Assembly (NCBI RefSeq): GCF_000577245.1
Contig: NZ_CBYO010000011.1
Span: 248,001-312,000 of the forward strand
Length of the DNA: 64,000 bases
Source of the DNA: Paucisalibacillus algeriensis
GTDB taxonomy: Bacteria > Bacillota > Bacilli > Bacillales > Amphibacillaceae
Direction: 5' to 3'
In this document: positions 35,618-47,314 of the stretch, piece after piece
How positions within the stretch are numbered: position 1 is the first letter of the stretch
Layout: each line of letters begins with the position of its first letter
Position numbers and translations under genes: made by a program
Notes under the pieces: generated by a model
Databases searched by the model: none
Seen by the model: the letters and a program-made list of their open reading frames with translations, nothing else
What the model was told of the DNA's origin: nothing

Positions 35618-37141
35618 ATGAATAAAGTATCAAAAGTATTTTACATTTCCGTAATTATTAGTATATTGTTTATTATTTGGGGAGTAATGCCAGACACAGT
35701 TCTTCCTGATGGAAATCTAGAAAATGTTACATCAAAATTACAAAATTTTATCGTAGAAAAATTTGGATGGTTTTATTTAATTAGTGCATCGTTCTTTCTG
35801 CTTTTTTCTATTTTTCTCATCTTTTCAAAATATGGCAAGATCAAATTAGGGAAACCGAATGATGAACCAGAATATTCCTACCTTACCTGGTTTGCGATGC
35901 TATTTAGTGCTGGTATGGGTATTGGGTTAGTATTTTGGGGTGCTGCTGAGCCTCTATCACACTTCCACAATCCCCCATACGGAGAACCTGGAACTAGCAG
36001 TACAGCAAAAGAAGCAATGCAATATAGCTTCTTCCATTGGGGTCTCCATCCCTGGGCGGTTTACGCAACAATTGCACTTGCGTTAGCATACTTTAAGTTC
36101 CGAAAAAAATCATCTGGATTAGTTAGTGGTATATTGGTACCTCTATTTGGCGAAAGAGGTAAAGAAGTGTGGGGAACAATTGTTGATTGTATTGTTGTGT
36201 TTGCAACAGTGTTTGGAGTTGCAACTTCATTAGGATTTGGTGCAATACAAATAAGTGGAGGATTATCTTTTGTTTTTGGCCTTGACCAAAATTTCCTTTA
36301 CCAAATGATTATAATCATTGTTGTGACTGTGCTATATATGTTATCAGCATCAACGGGAGTAAATAAAGGTATTAAGTATTTGAGCAACGCTAATATCATT
36401 TTTGCTTTTGCTCTAATGGTATTTGTATTAATACTTGGACCAACAAATTTTATTCTCAATTTCTTTACAACTTCCCTAGGAAATTACATTCAAAATTTGC
36501 CTAGCATGAGTTTGCGAATGACACCTTTTAATGAAGATAACACAGAATGGATGAATGACTGGACTATTTTTTATTGGGCATGGTGGATTGCCTGGGCTCC
36601 ATTTGTTGGAACCTTTATTGCAAGGGTTTCTCGTGGTAGAACGATAAGAGAATTTGTTCTGGGTGTATTACTTGTTCCAACCATTTTTGGAGCACTTTGG
36701 TTTACTGTATTTGGTGGTTCAGCAATACATCTAGAATTTTTTCAGGGTAAGGATATATATCGTTTTGTGAGTGAGCTAGGAGAAGAAACTGTCTTATTTG
36801 CTGTATTAGAAAATCTTCCTTTAAGCACACTAATATCCCTCCTCGCAATACTACTAATTAGCACTTTCTTTATTACTTCGGCTGATTCAGCTACATTTGT
36901 ACTGGGAATGCAAACTACTGGTGGAAGATTAGACCCACCAAATTCAGTCAAGCTTGTATGGGGGATTATTCAATCCGGTGCAGCAGCTGTATTATTATGG
37001 CAAGGTGGATTGGCTGCACTCCAAACCGCTTCGATAATAGCTGCCTTTCCATTTACTATTATCATGCTTCTGATAGTAGCATCATTGCTAAAGTCATTTA
37101 AGCAGGAGATAAAAGAAATGGAAATGAGAAGAAAGAGTTAA
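35618..37141 (+). CDS. opuD: BCCT family glycine betaine/choline-type transporter
   Basis: A 507-residue transporter with twelve helices. GAGMGIGLVFWGAAEPLSHF (about 101-120) is the Gly-rich helix 3 and WTIFYWAWWIAWAPFVGTFI (about 314-333) gives the aromatic box that binds trimethylammonium. Closest to OpuD-like sodium-coupled uptake of betaine for osmoprotection; exact substrate is inferred. ATG follows AGAAAGGAT. Monocistronic. Confidence 0.92.
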   Translation: MNKVSKVFYISVIISILFIIWGVMPDTVLPDGNLENVTSKLQNFIVEKFGWFYLISASFFLLFSIFLIFSKYGKIKLGKPNDEPEYSYLTWFAMLFSAGMGIGLVFWGAAEPLSHFHNPPYGEPGTSSTAKEAMQYSFFHWGLHPWAVYATIALALAYFKFRKKSSGLVSGILVPLFGERGKEVWGTIVDCIVVFATVFGVATSLGFGAIQISGGLSFVFGLDQNFLYQMIIIIVVTVLYMLSASTGVNKGIKYLSNANIIFAFALMVFVLILGPTNFILNFFTTSLGNYIQNLPSMSLRMTPFNEDNTEWMNDWTIFYWAWWIAWAPFVGTFIARVSRGRTIREFVLGVLLVPTIFGALWFTVFGGSAIHLEFFQGKDIYRFVSELGEETVLFAVLENLPLSTLISLLAILLISTFFITSADSATFVLGMQTTGGRLDPPNSVKLVWGIIQSGAAAVLLWQGGLAALQTASIIAAFPFTIIMLLIVASLLKSFKQEIKEMEMRRKS

Positions 37142-37163
37142 GAAAAGAATATTTAAATAGCAA

Positions 37164-37195
37164 AAGAGTGATGTGTAATACATCACTCTTTTTAC
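37164..37195. terminator. Bidirectional terminator between the BCCT gene and pdhD
   Basis: AAGAGTGATGT-gtaat-ACATCACTCTT with T/A tracts. Confidence 0.9.
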
Positions 37196-37202
37196 AAAGT
37201 TT

Positions 37203-38609
37203 TTAAAGCATATGAATTGGTGTACCTAAAGCTACTTCTGCAGCTTCCATAGTAATTTCACCTAGAGTTGGGTGAGCATGGATTGTTAAAGCAATATCTT
37301 CTGCTGTCATACCAGCTTCAACTGCTAAACCAATTTCAGAAATCATATCACTAGCATTAGGTCCAGCAACTTGACCACCTAAAACTAACCCATCTTCCTT
37401 ACGAGTTACTAATTTTAAGAAGCCATCTGTAGCGTTAAGGGATAATGCACGGCCATTTGCACCAAATGGGAACTTAGCAACTTTCACATTATAACCAGCA
37501 TCTTTAGCTTCTTTTTCAGTCAAACCAACTGAAGCAAGTTCAGGTTCAACGAAAGCTACTGCAGGCATTCCAATATAATCAACCTCAGATTTCTCTCCAC
37601 TAATTGCTTCCGCTGCAATTTTACCTTCATAAGATGCTTTGTGAGCAAGTGGAGCTCCAGCAACAATATCACCAATAGCATAAATGTTAGCTTTATTTGT
37701 ACGGCATTGCTTATCGACTTTAATTAATCCTCTTTCGTCTACTTCAATACCAACCTGTTCAAGTCCAATTTCTCTAGTGTTTGGACGTCGACCAACTGTT
37801 ACTAGTACATAATCTGCTTCAACAGTTTCTTCTTTTCCGCCCACTTCATATGTTACTTTAACACCATCTTTGGATTCTTCAACACCTTTTGCCATGGCTT
37901 CAGTAACGATCGTTGCACCTTTATTCTTTAGACGTTTCTTAACAAGTTGTGTCATCTGTTTTTCAAAACCACTTAGAATATCTTTTGCACCTTCTAAGAA
38001 CACAACTTCAGTACCGAAGTTAGCATAAGCAGAACCAAGTTCGCTACCTACATAACCAGCACCGATAACTACCATTTTCTTCGGAATTTCTTTAAGATTT
38101 AATGCACCAGTCGAATCTAGTACACGGTCAGAGAACTTAAATGTTGGAATCTCAATTGGTGATGAACCTGTTGCAATAATACAGTTTTTAAAAGTATACG
38201 TTTGAGAATTTTTCTCATCCATAACTTTTACTGTATTTTGATCAACAAAATACACTTCACCCTTCACGATGTCCACTTTGTTACCTTTTAATAGGCTTTC
38301 AACGCCTGAAGTTAATTTATTTACAACGGATGCTTTCCACTCTTGAACTTTAGCAAAGTCTACAGAAACATTCTCCGTTTTAATTCCAAGAGCTTCGTTT
38401 CCTTGAGCTTTTTCTACAGAGTGACCAGCTTCAATTAATGCTTTTGATGGAATACAACCAACGTTTAAGCATACTCCACCTAAAGTTCCTTTATCCACGA
38501 TTGTAACTTTTTGACCTAATTGTGCTGCACGAATTGCTGCAACATATCCCCCAGGTCCTGCACCAACAACCAGTGTGTCTAGTTCGATTGGAAAATCTCC
38601 TACTACCAT
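37203..38609 (-). CDS. pdhD: Dihydrolipoyl dehydrogenase (E3) of pyruvate dehydrogenase
   Basis: Reoxidises lipoamide with NAD in the PDH complex. 468 residues: FAD motif [17 protein letters not shown] (about 14-30), redox disulfide [13 protein letters not shown] (about 43-55), NAD motif [16 protein letters not shown] (about 180-195) and catalytic AHPTLGE (about 446-452). Last gene of pdhABCD, 5 bp after pdhC. Confidence 0.97.
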   Translation of the reverse strand: MVVGDFPIELDTLVVGAGPGGYVAAIRAAQLGQKVTIVDKGTLGGVCLNVGCIPSKALIEAGHSVEKAQGNEALGIKTENVSVDFAKVQEWKASVVNKLTSGVESLLKGNKVDIVKGEVYFVDQNTVKVMDEKNSQTYTFKNCIIATGSSPIEIPTFKFSDRVLDSTGALNLKEIPKKMVVIGAGYVGSELGSAYANFGTEVVFLEGAKDILSGFEKQMTQLVKKRLKNKGATIVTEAMAKGVEESKDGVKVTYEVGGKEETVEADYVLVTVGRRPNTREIGLEQVGIEVDERGLIKVDKQCRTNKANIYAIGDIVAGAPLAHKASYEGKIAAEAISGEKSEVDYIGMPAVAFVEPELASVGLTEKEAKDAGYNVKVAKFPFGANGRALSLNATDGFLKLVTRKEDGLVLGGQVAGPNASDMISEIGLAVEAGMTAEDIALTIHAHPTLGEITMEAAEVALGTPIHML

Positions 38610-38614
38610 ATTCC

Positions 38615-39892
38615 TTACGCCTCCATCATGATTAATTGTGGATCATTTAGTAATCGCTTGATTTGATTTAAGGCTAATTGAGCTGTAGCACCATCCACAA
38701 TACGATGATCAAAACTCAATGACATTGCAAGTACTGGAGCAATAACAATCTCTCCATCGCGTACAATTGGTTTTTCTGCAATTCGACCAATACCTAAGAT
38801 TGCTGCTTCTGGATAGTTAATAACAGGAGTAAACCATTGACCACCAGCAGAACCAATATTAGAAATTGTACTTGAAGCACCTTTCATCTCATCTGGTGCT
38901 AGTTTACCATTTCTAGCTTTATCTGCCAATTCATTGATTTCAGCCGAAATGGCAAAAATAGATTTACGGTCAGCATTTTTTACTACTGGAACCAGAAGAC
39001 CTTTATCTGTATCTGCTGCAATACCAACATTGTAATAATGTTTCTGAACAATTTCTTCTGTTGCATCATCGATAGAAGCATTTAAGATTGGGTATTGTTT
39101 TAAAGCAGATACTATCGCTTTTACGACATACGGTAAGTAAGTTAGTTTAATACCTTGGTCAATTGCAACCTGTTTAAATTTCTTACGATGGGCAACTAAT
39201 GCAGTTACATCCACTTCATCCATTAATGTTACGTGAGGCGCTTTAGACTTGGAGTTAACCATTGCTTTAGCTATCGCTTTACGGATAGGACTCATTTTCT
39301 CACGTGTTTCAGGGTAGCTACCTTCTAATACAGGAGCTTTTGCTTTAGTAGCAGGTGCTTCTGTTTGTGCTTCACTAACTGTTTCTACAGTTTCCGAAGT
39401 TGGTTGACCACCATTTAAGAAGCTGTCTACATCTTCTTTTGTTACCCGACCATTCTTACCAGATCCTGCTACTTGTTTGATATTAACATTGTTTTCACGT
39501 GCATATTTACGAACAGATGGCATTGCAATAATACGCTTACTATCATCTACATCTGCAACAACAGCTTGGGTATTGACATTAGTAGTAGCTTCTACTTTAG
39601 GTGCTTCTTCTTTAACAGGCTCAGCGGGTTCATCGCCACCTGCATCCTCATAACCTTCAGCATCAAAAGAGATTAATGTATCACCTACAATTGCTACTTC
39701 TCCTTCTTGTACGAAAATCTTTGTAACGGTTCCTTCTACTGGGGAAGGAATTTCTACTACAGCTTTATCGTTTTGTACTTCGCAAAGTATATCGTCCTCT
39801 TTTACCTGGTCGCCTTCTTTTACCATCCATGAAACAATCTCACCTTCGTGGATTCCTTCACCGATATCTGGTAATTTAAATTCAAACGCCAT
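38615..39892 (-). CDS. pdhC: Dihydrolipoamide acetyltransferase (E2) of pyruvate dehydrogenase
   Basis: 425 residues with one lipoyl domain (about 1-77; lipoyl Lys in [14 protein letters not shown]), an E3/E1-binding domain (about 118-155; [24 protein letters not shown]) and the acyltransferase domain ending with [14 protein letters not shown] (catalytic His-Asp). Ala/Pro/Thr-rich linkers lie between. ATG follows TAGGAGGC. Confidence 0.97.
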   Translation of the reverse strand: MAFEFKLPDIGEGIHEGEIVSWMVKEGDQVKEDDILCEVQNDKAVVEIPSPVEGTVTKIFVQEGEVAIVGDTLISFDAEGYEDAGGDEPAEPVKEEAPKVEATTNVNTQAVVADVDDSKRIIAMPSVRKYARENNVNIKQVAGSGKNGRVTKEDVDSFLNGGQPTSETVETVSEAQTEAPATKAKAPVLEGSYPETREKMSPIRKAIAKAMVNSKSKAPHVTLMDEVDVTALVAHRKKFKQVAIDQGIKLTYLPYVVKAIVSALKQYPILNASIDDATEEIVQKHYYNVGIAADTDKGLLVPVVKNADRKSIFAISAEINELADKARNGKLAPDEMKGASSTISNIGSAGGQWFTPVINYPEAAILGIGRIAEKPIVRDGEIVIAPVLAMSLSFDHRIVDGATAQLALNQIKRLLNDPQLIMMEA

Positions 39893-39913
39893 AAGAAAAG
39901 CCTCCTATCATGA

Positions 39914-40891
39914 TTAGAAATTCACTACAGTGTTTACTTTTTCAATGATGTCATTATAATTTGGTAACCACACTTCTTCTGCTTCAGAGAATGGGTATAC
40001 CGTATCTGGTGCTGTAACACGTAATACTGGAGCTTCTAAATGTAAAATTGCTCTTTCTTGAATCTCTGCAACAACATTTGCAGCAATACCAGCCTGGCGT
40101 TGCGCTTCTTGTACTACCACAACACGATTAGTTTTCTTAACTGACTCTAAGATAGTATCCATATCTATTGGTGAAACTGTACGTAAGTCAATAACTTCTA
40201 CATCAATACCATTTTTTTCAAGCTCTTCTGCTGCTTTAAGTGAAGCATGTACCATAGCACCATAAGTTACGATGGTAACATCCTTTCCTTCACGTTTTAC
40301 ATCAGCTTTTCCGAGTTCGATTGTATATTCACCCTCAGGCACTTCACCACGGAAAGAACGATATAGTTTCATATGCTCTAAATAGATTACAGGATCATTG
40401 TCTCGAATAGATGAAATTAATAGTCCTTTTGCATCATATGGTGTAGATGGAATAACTACCTTTAAACCAGGCTGTTGAGCCATTAATCCTTCCAGTGAAT
40501 CTGCATGTAGTTCAGGTGTGTGAACTCCACCACCAAATGGTGAACGGACTGTAATCGGTGCAGTATGTGTACCACCAGAACGGTAACGCAAACGTGCCAT
40601 TTGTCCACTAATAGAATCAATTACTTCATATACAAAGCCGAAGAATTGAATTTCAGGTACTGGGCGATATCCTTGTAATGCAAGACCGATCGCAAGTCCC
40701 CCAATTCCTGATTCAGCTAATGGCGTGTCAAATACACGATCTTCTCCGAATTCTTTTTGTAGACCTTCAGTTGCACGGAATACACCACCGTTTTGGCCGA
40801 CATCTTCACCAAACACTAACACGTTTTCGTCATTTTTCAGTTCCACGCGTAGTGCATCAGTGATCGCTTGAATCATTGTCATTTGTGCCAT
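39914..40891 (-). CDS. pdhB: Pyruvate dehydrogenase E1 beta subunit
   Basis: 325 residues. Conserved [14 protein letters not shown] (about 28-41), [16 protein letters not shown] (about 59-74) and [14 protein letters not shown] identify the beta subunit of the heterotetrameric E1. It is 3 bp after pdhA. Confidence 0.97.
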   Translation of the reverse strand: MAQMTMIQAITDALRVELKNDENVLVFGEDVGQNGGVFRATEGLQKEFGEDRVFDTPLAESGIGGLAIGLALQGYRPVPEIQFFGFVYEVIDSISGQMARLRYRSGGTHTAPITVRSPFGGGVHTPELHADSLEGLMAQQPGLKVVIPSTPYDAKGLLISSIRDNDPVIYLEHMKLYRSFRGEVPEGEYTIELGKADVKREGKDVTIVTYGAMVHASLKAAEELEKNGIDVEVIDLRTVSPIDMDTILESVKKTNRVVVVQEAQRQAGIAANVVAEIQERAILHLEAPVLRVTAPDTVYPFSEAEEVWLPNYNDIIEKVNTVVNF

Positions 40892-40894
40892 TGT

Positions 40895-42324
<1,430 letters not shown>

Positions 42325-42326
<2 letters not shown>

Positions 42327-42354
42327 AAAAATACTCATCGCTATAGCGATGAGT
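42325..42354 (-). terminator. Terminator of ykyA
   Basis: ACTCATCGC-tata-GCGATGAGT followed by a T run on the - strand. Confidence 0.88.
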
Positions 42355-42361
42355 ACAAATA

Positions 42362-43021
42362 TTAATTATTTTCTATATAAGTAACATTAATTTCTGCAGC
42401 TTCATAAAAGTTCTTTTTTAATTCATTATACTTCGAAGTGTAGTCATTAAATGTTTCATTTGCTTTAATTACCTCTTGATATTTTAGGTTAACTTTTTCA
42501 ATATGAGCTTGCAATTCTTCTTCTTCAAGGTCATCTTTTAGGAACTTTTCGTATAATTCCTTTTCTAATGTCAACGATTCGTTGTATGTTTTATGAAGTG
42601 TTTCATATGCCTCAAAACGTTTTATCATAGCTTCATACATCGATACAGCCTTCCCTTTAACTTCTTCATCTTTTATTTCTTCTATTAGAGCTTCTGATTT
42701 CACAAATTCCTCACGAGATGCATCTAAACTTTTTTTCTCGGATTGGATATTCACAGAACGTTCTTCAATAGAAGCAATAGCTTTATTTATAAGTTCCTGA
42801 ATTTGTTCCATCTCTTCTATACCCAGCTCAATTATTTCTTTATATAGCTCTTGTTCTTCTTGTTCAAGCTTGGTAATTTCATCTTGCTGTTTTTGAAAAT
42901 CATCTTCCAACTGGACAGCAGCTTCTAAATGGTTGTATATCTCCGTTTCTGGATTATTCCCGCATCCTGCTAAAAACAAAACAAATCCTATTGATAATAT
43001 TCCCAATACATGTTTAAACAT
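42362..43021 (-). CDS. ykyA: YkyA family putative cell-wall binding lipoprotein
   Basis: A 219-residue lipoprotein: signal MFKHVLGILSIGFVLFLAGC with the acylated Cys at 20, then an almost wholly helical, Glu/Lys-rich coiled-coil body. The family sits next to pdh and def in Bacillus. Start could be ATG at 43021 or the preceding GTG at 43024; GAGGGGG is 10-13 nt upstream. The frame extends further but upstream codons lack a site. Confidence 0.88.
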   Translation of the reverse strand: MFKHVLGILSIGFVLFLAGCGNNPETEIYNHLEAAVQLEDDFQKQQDEITKLEQEEQELYKEIIELGIEEMEQIQELINKAIASIEERSVNIQSEKKSLDASREEFVKSEALIEEIKDEEVKGKAVSMYEAMIKRFEAYETLHKTYNESLTLEKELYEKFLKDDLEEEELQAHIEKVNLKYQEVIKANETFNDYTSKYNELKKNFYEAAEINVTYIENN

Positions 43022-43239
43022 CACGTTAATATGTCCCCCTCTTACAGTTCTACGATGATTAGTTTGTACTGAACTGATACTTAGTATATCACAAAACCAC
43101 ATAGATGAAATCACTAATTATATAGCATGTCTAAAGTAAAAATATGCCTTTAAAACTAAATTTATGATAAACTATTTTAATGATTATAATATGATAAATT
43201 ATAAAGAATCATTATAAGAAATGAAATGGAGTGAAATAC

Positions 43240-43791
43240 ATGCTAACAATGGAAGACGTAGTTCGTGAGGGCCACCCCTCTCTTCGCAAAGTTGCTAATG
43301 AAGTATCTTTACCTCCCTCAGAGGAGGAGCTTTCATTATTACAAGATATGCTAGAGTTTTTAAAGAATAGTCAAGATGAAAAAGTATGTGCCAAATACAA
43401 TCTTAGACCTGGTGTTGGTATAGCAGCACCCCAGTTAGGAATAGAAAAAAGAATGATAGCGTTACATTTCGAGGACATTAGTGGCAAACTCTTCAGTTAT
43501 GGACTATTTAATCCGAAAATTGTAAGCCATTCAGTGGAAAAAGCATACCTAACTGTTGGTGAGGGCTGTTTATCGGTTGATCGAAATGTGGAAGGCTTTG
43601 TTCCAAGATATGCACGGATTACAGTAAAAGCTACTGACCTTGAAGGCAATGCAATCAAACTTAGATTAAAAGATTATGCAGCAATTGTATTTCAACATGA
43701 GATTGACCATCTGAATGGTGTCATGTTTTATGACCACATTAATAAAGAAAACCCATTTGAAATTCCAGAGAACTCAAAATCGATAGATTAA
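43240..43791 (+). CDS. def: Peptide deformylase
   Basis: Removes formyl from nascent Met. 183 residues, DefB-type with the longer insertion. Motifs: [10 protein letters not shown] (about 60-69), EGCLSV (about 108-113) and HEIDHLNG (about 151-158), giving the Cys and two His metal ligands. ATG at 43240 after TGGAG; the in-frame GTG at 43231 is less likely. Confidence 0.96.
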   Translation: MLTMEDVVREGHPSLRKVANEVSLPPSEEELSLLQDMLEFLKNSQDEKVCAKYNLRPGVGIAAPQLGIEKRMIALHFEDISGKLFSYGLFNPKIVSHSVEKAYLTVGEGCLSVDRNVEGFVPRYARITVKATDLEGNAIKLRLKDYAAIVFQHEIDHLNGVMFYDHINKENPFEIPENSKSID

Positions 43792-43793
43792 CT

Positions 43794-43829
43794 AAGGGTT
43801 TGACGCATTTACTGTGTCAAACCCTTTTA
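43794..43829 (+). terminator. Terminator of def
   Basis: AAGGGTTTGAC...GTCAAACCCTT, 11 bp, then TTTAT. Confidence 0.88.
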
Positions 43830-43953
43830 TATATTAATGCATAGAAATAATAATAATGACAAAAATATAGATAAGTAAACTGGACCTTGGTATCTAACTA
43901 ACCTTCTTTGGGTTTCTCTATAAAATATTTTTATAGTAAATGAATGATTTTTA

Positions 43954-43982
43954 TTTCAATATTTTCAAATCCATACTATACT
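43954..43982 (+). promoter_or_regulatory. Candidate promoter for the 28-residue peptide gene
   Basis: TTTCAA (43954-43959) and TATACT (43977-43982) are 17 bp apart, giving a leader of about 70 nt to the ORF at 44057. Confidence 0.4.
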
Positions 43983-44056
43983 ATAGATAAGAGGGATTGG
44001 ACGGTAGAAGTTTTTATATGCTTTTCTTTAATCTTGGGAAAGGAGTGTATGTCCTT

Positions 44057-44143
44057 ATGTTACGTCGCCTAAAAGAAAAGCTAAAGAAGCGTTGGAAAGA
44101 TTTTTTAGGCCGGGGACGTGTACCGACAACTTTTAAAGAATAA
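44057..44143 (+). CDS. Small basic peptide, 28 residues
   Basis: Starts MLRRLKEKLKKRWKDFLG and ends RVPTTFKE: an amphipathic basic helix with a short polar tail. AAAGGAG lies 11 nt before the ATG (an in-frame GTG at 44045 is nearer). A promoter-like sequence precedes it and a hairpin with T run follows (44155-44224), so it looks like an independent unit between def and rpoY. I do not recognise a family. Confidence 0.45.
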   Translation: MLRRLKEKLKKRWKDFLGRGRVPTTFKE

Positions 44144-44154
44144 AGAAGAAGTAA

Positions 44155-44224
44155 AGACAGGGTATAATGATATGCCAATCTACCGATAATGATTTATCTA
44201 ACAACATTATTACCTGTCTTTTTG
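44155..44224 (+). terminator. Long-loop hairpin with T run
   Basis: AAGACAGG-g-TATAATG... pairs with ...CATTATtaCCTGTCTT around a loop of about 35 nt, then TTTTT. Probably ends the small-peptide transcript. Confidence 0.5.
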
Positions 44225-44452
44225 TTAAGTGATGGATTAAACGGAATTAAATGTGGAATTAGTTATATTGGATGATAGACCGGATGACTATCAATGTATT
44301 AAAATTGTATAAAAAATTATAATTACCGGATTATCTACCCGGAGATGACTACATAAAAAGCTTAGGCTCTATTATTAATACTTATTAGCTTTTCTTTTTA
44401 TGATTTTTTTGAATGGAAAATTTATGTTTTAGAGAGAGACAGGAGAGATAGT
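44225..44452. other. Spacer before rpoY
   Basis: No gene. Contains two related patches, GGATGATAGACCGG (44270-44283) and CCGGATTATCTACCCGG (44325-44341), and an A/T-rich hairpin AAAAGCTtag...AGCTTTT (44357-44396). The rpoY-rnjA promoter must lie here. Confidence 0.4.
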
Positions 44453-44662
44453 ATGATATTCAAAGTAATTTATCAAGAATCTTCGTATGAAGTACCAATA
44501 CGAGAACGTTCTAAGAGCCTCTACGTAGAAGCAGAATCTGAAAAAGAAGTAAGACTAAAATTAAAAGACCGAGAGCTTAATATTGAATTTATCCAGCCAC
44601 TTAAAGAAGCCCATCTAGAATACGAAAAGAAATCAGAAGAATTTCACTTGGAGACTATATAG
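44453..44662 (+). CDS. rpoY: RNA polymerase epsilon subunit RpoY
   Basis: A 69-residue RNA polymerase-associated protein (YkzG), proposed to protect the enzyme. [20 protein letters not shown] and EFIQPL-type segment [16 protein letters not shown] are the family hallmarks. Two bases before rnjA, the conserved rpoY-rnjA pair. ATG follows CAGGAGAG. Confidence 0.96.
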   Translation: MIFKVIYQESSYEVPIRERSKSLYVEAESEKEVRLKLKDRELNIEFIQPLKEAHLEYEKKSEEFHLETI

Positions 44663-44664
44663 GT

Positions 44665-46332
44665 ATGAAGTTTGTTAAAAATGATCAAGCAGCGGTATTT
44701 GCATTAGGTGGACTAGGTGAAATAGGAAAAAATACGTATGCAGTTCAATTTCAAGATGAAATTATCTTAATAGATGCTGGTATTAAATTTCCTGAAGACG
44801 AACTACTCGGAATCGATTACGTTATTCCAGATTATACGTACTTAGTGCAAAATCAAGATAAAATTAAAGGCTTAATTGTAACTCATGGTCACGAAGACCA
44901 TATTGGCGGAATTCCATATTTACTGCGTGAAATCAACGTACCGATTTACGCAGGTAAGCTAGCGCTCGGCTTAATTAGAAACAAATTAGAAGAACATGGA
45001 CTATTAAGAAATGCGAAATTAATTCCCATTCAAGAAGATGATGTCATAAAATTCCGAAAAACATCCGTAAGCTTTTTCCGTACCACACATAGTATTCCGG
45101 ACTCATACGGTATTGTCGTAAAAACTCCACCAGGTAATATAGTTCATACTGGTGATTTCAAATTCGACTTCACACCTGTTGGGGATCCAGCTAACATAAC
45201 AAAAATGGCAGAGATAGGAAAAGAAGGAGTGCTTTGCCTTCTATCTGATAGTACAAATAGTGAAGTTCCAGGTTTTACACTGTCCGAAAAAGTTGTTGGA
45301 CAAAATATTAGTGAAATCTTTAGCCGAGTTGATGGAAGAATTATTTTTGCTACTTTCGCTTCCAATATTTACAGACTTCAACAAATGGTTGAAGCAGCTG
45401 TAAAACATAACCGTAAAGTTGCTGTATTTGGACGGAGCATGGAGTCTGCAATTAACTTAGGACAAGAACTTGGGTATATTCAAGCTCCAAAAGGTACTTT
45501 TATTGAAGCAAATGAAATTAATCGCCTGCCGGCAAATGAGGTAACCATTCTATGTACTGGATCACAAGGTGAAGCAATGGCAGCATTATCGCGTATTGCT
45601 AACGGTACACATAGACAAATTCAAATTATACCAGGTGACACAGTAGTGTTTTCTTCCTCACCAATCCCAGGAAATACACTTAGTGTTAGCAAAATCATCA
45701 ATATGTTGTACCGTGCAGGTGCAGATGTTATCCATGGTAAGTTGAATAACATTCACACCTCTGGTCATGGTAGTCAAGAAGAACAAAAGTTAATGCTTCG
45801 ATTGATGAATCCTAAGTTCTTCTTGCCAATCCACGGAGAATATCGAATGTTAGTTGAACACACAAAACTTGCAGAGATGTGTGGAGTGGCTCTAGAAGAT
45901 TCTTTTGTTATGGATAATGGAGATGTCCTTGCACTAAGTAAAGATAGTGCACAAGTTGCTGGAAGAATCCCTTCTGGAAATGTATTTGTGGACGGAAGCG
46001 GTATCGGTGACATTGGGAACATCGTCCTACGTGATCGTCGTATCCTTTCTGAAGAAGGACTGGTAATCGTTGTTGTCAGCATTAACATGAAGGAATTTAA
46101 GATTGCTGCTGGCCCTGATATTATTTCTCGCGGATTTGTGTATATGCGTGAATCAGAAGATATGATAAATGAAGCTCAAAAACTTGTTGCGACTCATTTA
46201 AATAAGGTAATGGAAAGAAAAACAACACAATGGTCAGAAATTAAAAATGAAATTACCGATACCATTGCACCATTCCTTTATGAGAAAACAAAACGTCGCC
46301 CTATGGTTTTACCGATTATTATGGAAGTGTAA
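44665..46332 (+). CDS. rnjA: Ribonuclease J1
   Basis: 5'-3' exo- and endoribonuclease central to mRNA decay, 555 residues. Metallo-beta-lactamase motif [16 protein letters not shown] (about 73-88), [14 protein letters not shown] (about 160-173), beta-CASP region with [14 protein letters not shown] (about 299-312) and [10 protein letters not shown] (about 366-375). Translationally close to rpoY. In B. subtilis RNase J1 is the partner through which SR1P acts. Confidence 0.98.
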   Translation: MKFVKNDQAAVFALGGLGEIGKNTYAVQFQDEIILIDAGIKFPEDELLGIDYVIPDYTYLVQNQDKIKGLIVTHGHEDHIGGIPYLLREINVPIYAGKLALGLIRNKLEEHGLLRNAKLIPIQEDDVIKFRKTSVSFFRTTHSIPDSYGIVVKTPPGNIVHTGDFKFDFTPVGDPANITKMAEIGKEGVLCLLSDSTNSEVPGFTLSEKVVGQNISEIFSRVDGRIIFATFASNIYRLQQMVEAAVKHNRKVAVFGRSMESAINLGQELGYIQAPKGTFIEANEINRLPANEVTILCTGSQGEAMAALSRIANGTHRQIQIIPGDTVVFSSSPIPGNTLSVSKIINMLYRAGADVIHGKLNNIHTSGHGSQEEQKLMLRLMNPKFFLPIHGEYRMLVEHTKLAEMCGVALEDSFVMDNGDVLALSKDSAQVAGRIPSGNVFVDGSGIGDIGNIVLRDRRILSEEGLVIVVVSINMKEFKIAAGPDIISRGFVYMRESEDMINEAQKLVATHLNKVMERKTTQWSEIKNEITDTIAPFLYEKTKRRPMVLPIIMEV

Positions 46333-46336
46333 TTTA

Positions 46337-46377
46337 AAAAGGAAGTTTCCCGAGTTATGGAGAAACTTCCTTTTTGT
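46337..46377 (+). terminator. Terminator of rnjA
   Basis: AAAAGGAAGTTTC...GAAACTTCCTTTTTG. Confidence 0.9.
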
Positions 46378-46558
46378 TTGCTCTCTTGCCAAACCCGCTA
46401 CCAGAACGCCCTTTGCTTTTACTACCAAGCAAAGGGACGCATCTACTCGCGAAAATCATCGCAGCTTTTGTTACTGCGGTGTCACCCTTGCCTATCATCT
46501 TGCAAGACAAGGCTTTCGATGGAAGAGTAACCACAGAAACATTTTCTGCTAATTTTCA
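46378..46558. other. Structured non-coding spacer between rnjA and ktrC
   Basis: Three successive hairpins: CCCTTTGCTT/AAGCAAAGGG (46409-46436), CGCAG/CTGCG (46460-46478) and CTTGC/GCAAG (46487-46506). The first resembles the one at 10065-10101, and CTACTCGCG-AAAA resembles the inside of copy 2 at about 30080. Short frames here are not credible genes. Possibly a decayed member of the repeat family. Confidence 0.4.
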
Positions 46559-47224
46559 TTACTCATCTATCACCAATTGTCTTTCAAATCTAGCGATGTC
46601 TTTATCTGCTCCTACGACTACTAGGATGTCATCTTTAGTTAGTATGTCATCCGGTGTTGGTGAGACGTTTATGTTGGTTCCTTGCTTTATTGCTACTACG
46701 GTACATCCGTATTTTGCACGGATATCTAGTCCAATAATTGACTTACCTACCATCTTCTTTCCTGCTTTGACTTCAACAATACTATGATCATCTGAAAGCT
46801 CTAGATAATCAACAATATTATTAGAAATAATACTATGTGCTATTCTTCGACCCATATCTCTTTCTGGGTGTACCACTTGATGTGCACCAATCTTATGTAA
46901 AATCTTTGCGTGATAATCATTCTGGGCTTTTACTGTTATTCGCTTTACACCTAATTCAACAAGAACAACTGTTGTTAGGATACTTGCTTGAATATTGTCT
47001 CCAATTGCAACAATTACATGATCTATATTTTTAATTCCTAATTCCTTTAGTGTCGTTTCATCTGTTGAATCTGCTATTACAGCATGAGAGGCGATATGTT
47101 TATATTGATTAACTTTTTCTTCATCACGATCAATCGCTAATACTTCCATACCTTCTCTATTTAATTCCTGACAAATGCTTCCTCCGAATCGACCTAAACC
47201 AATTACCGCAAACTCTTTTCTCAC
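46559..47224 (-). CDS. ktrC: KtrA/KtrC family potassium uptake regulatory protein
   Basis: A 221-residue RCK protein that gates a Ktr potassium channel. RCK_N Rossmann motif GLGRFGGSICQEL (about 9-21) with acidic nucleotide ligand AIDRDEEKV, and an RCK_C domain (about 135-220), which binds c-di-AMP in KtrC of B. subtilis and relatives. Stands alone without a membrane partner, as ktrC does. Start is GTG at 47224, 6 nt after GGGAGG. Confidence 0.93.
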   Translation of the reverse strand: MRKEFAVIGLGRFGGSICQELNREGMEVLAIDRDEEKVNQYKHIASHAVIADSTDETTLKELGIKNIDHVIVAIGDNIQASILTTVVLVELGVKRITVKAQNDYHAKILHKIGAHQVVHPERDMGRRIAHSIISNNIVDYLELSDDHSIVEVKAGKKMVGKSIIGLDIRAKYGCTVVAIKQGTNINVSPTPDDILTKDDILVVVGADKDIARFERQLVIDE

Positions 47225-47314
47225 AGTAGTTCCTCCCTGACATAACGTGATAATTAATACTTTACCAATTGAAAGAAAAAGAAGCAATTCCTTTAGGATT
47301 TGCTTCTTCATCTT

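Noticed and set aside
46247-46787. Frames of 101 and 137 codons on the + strand
   Set aside because: They overlap rnjA or ktrC on the wrong frame or strand and include the structured spacer; shadows.
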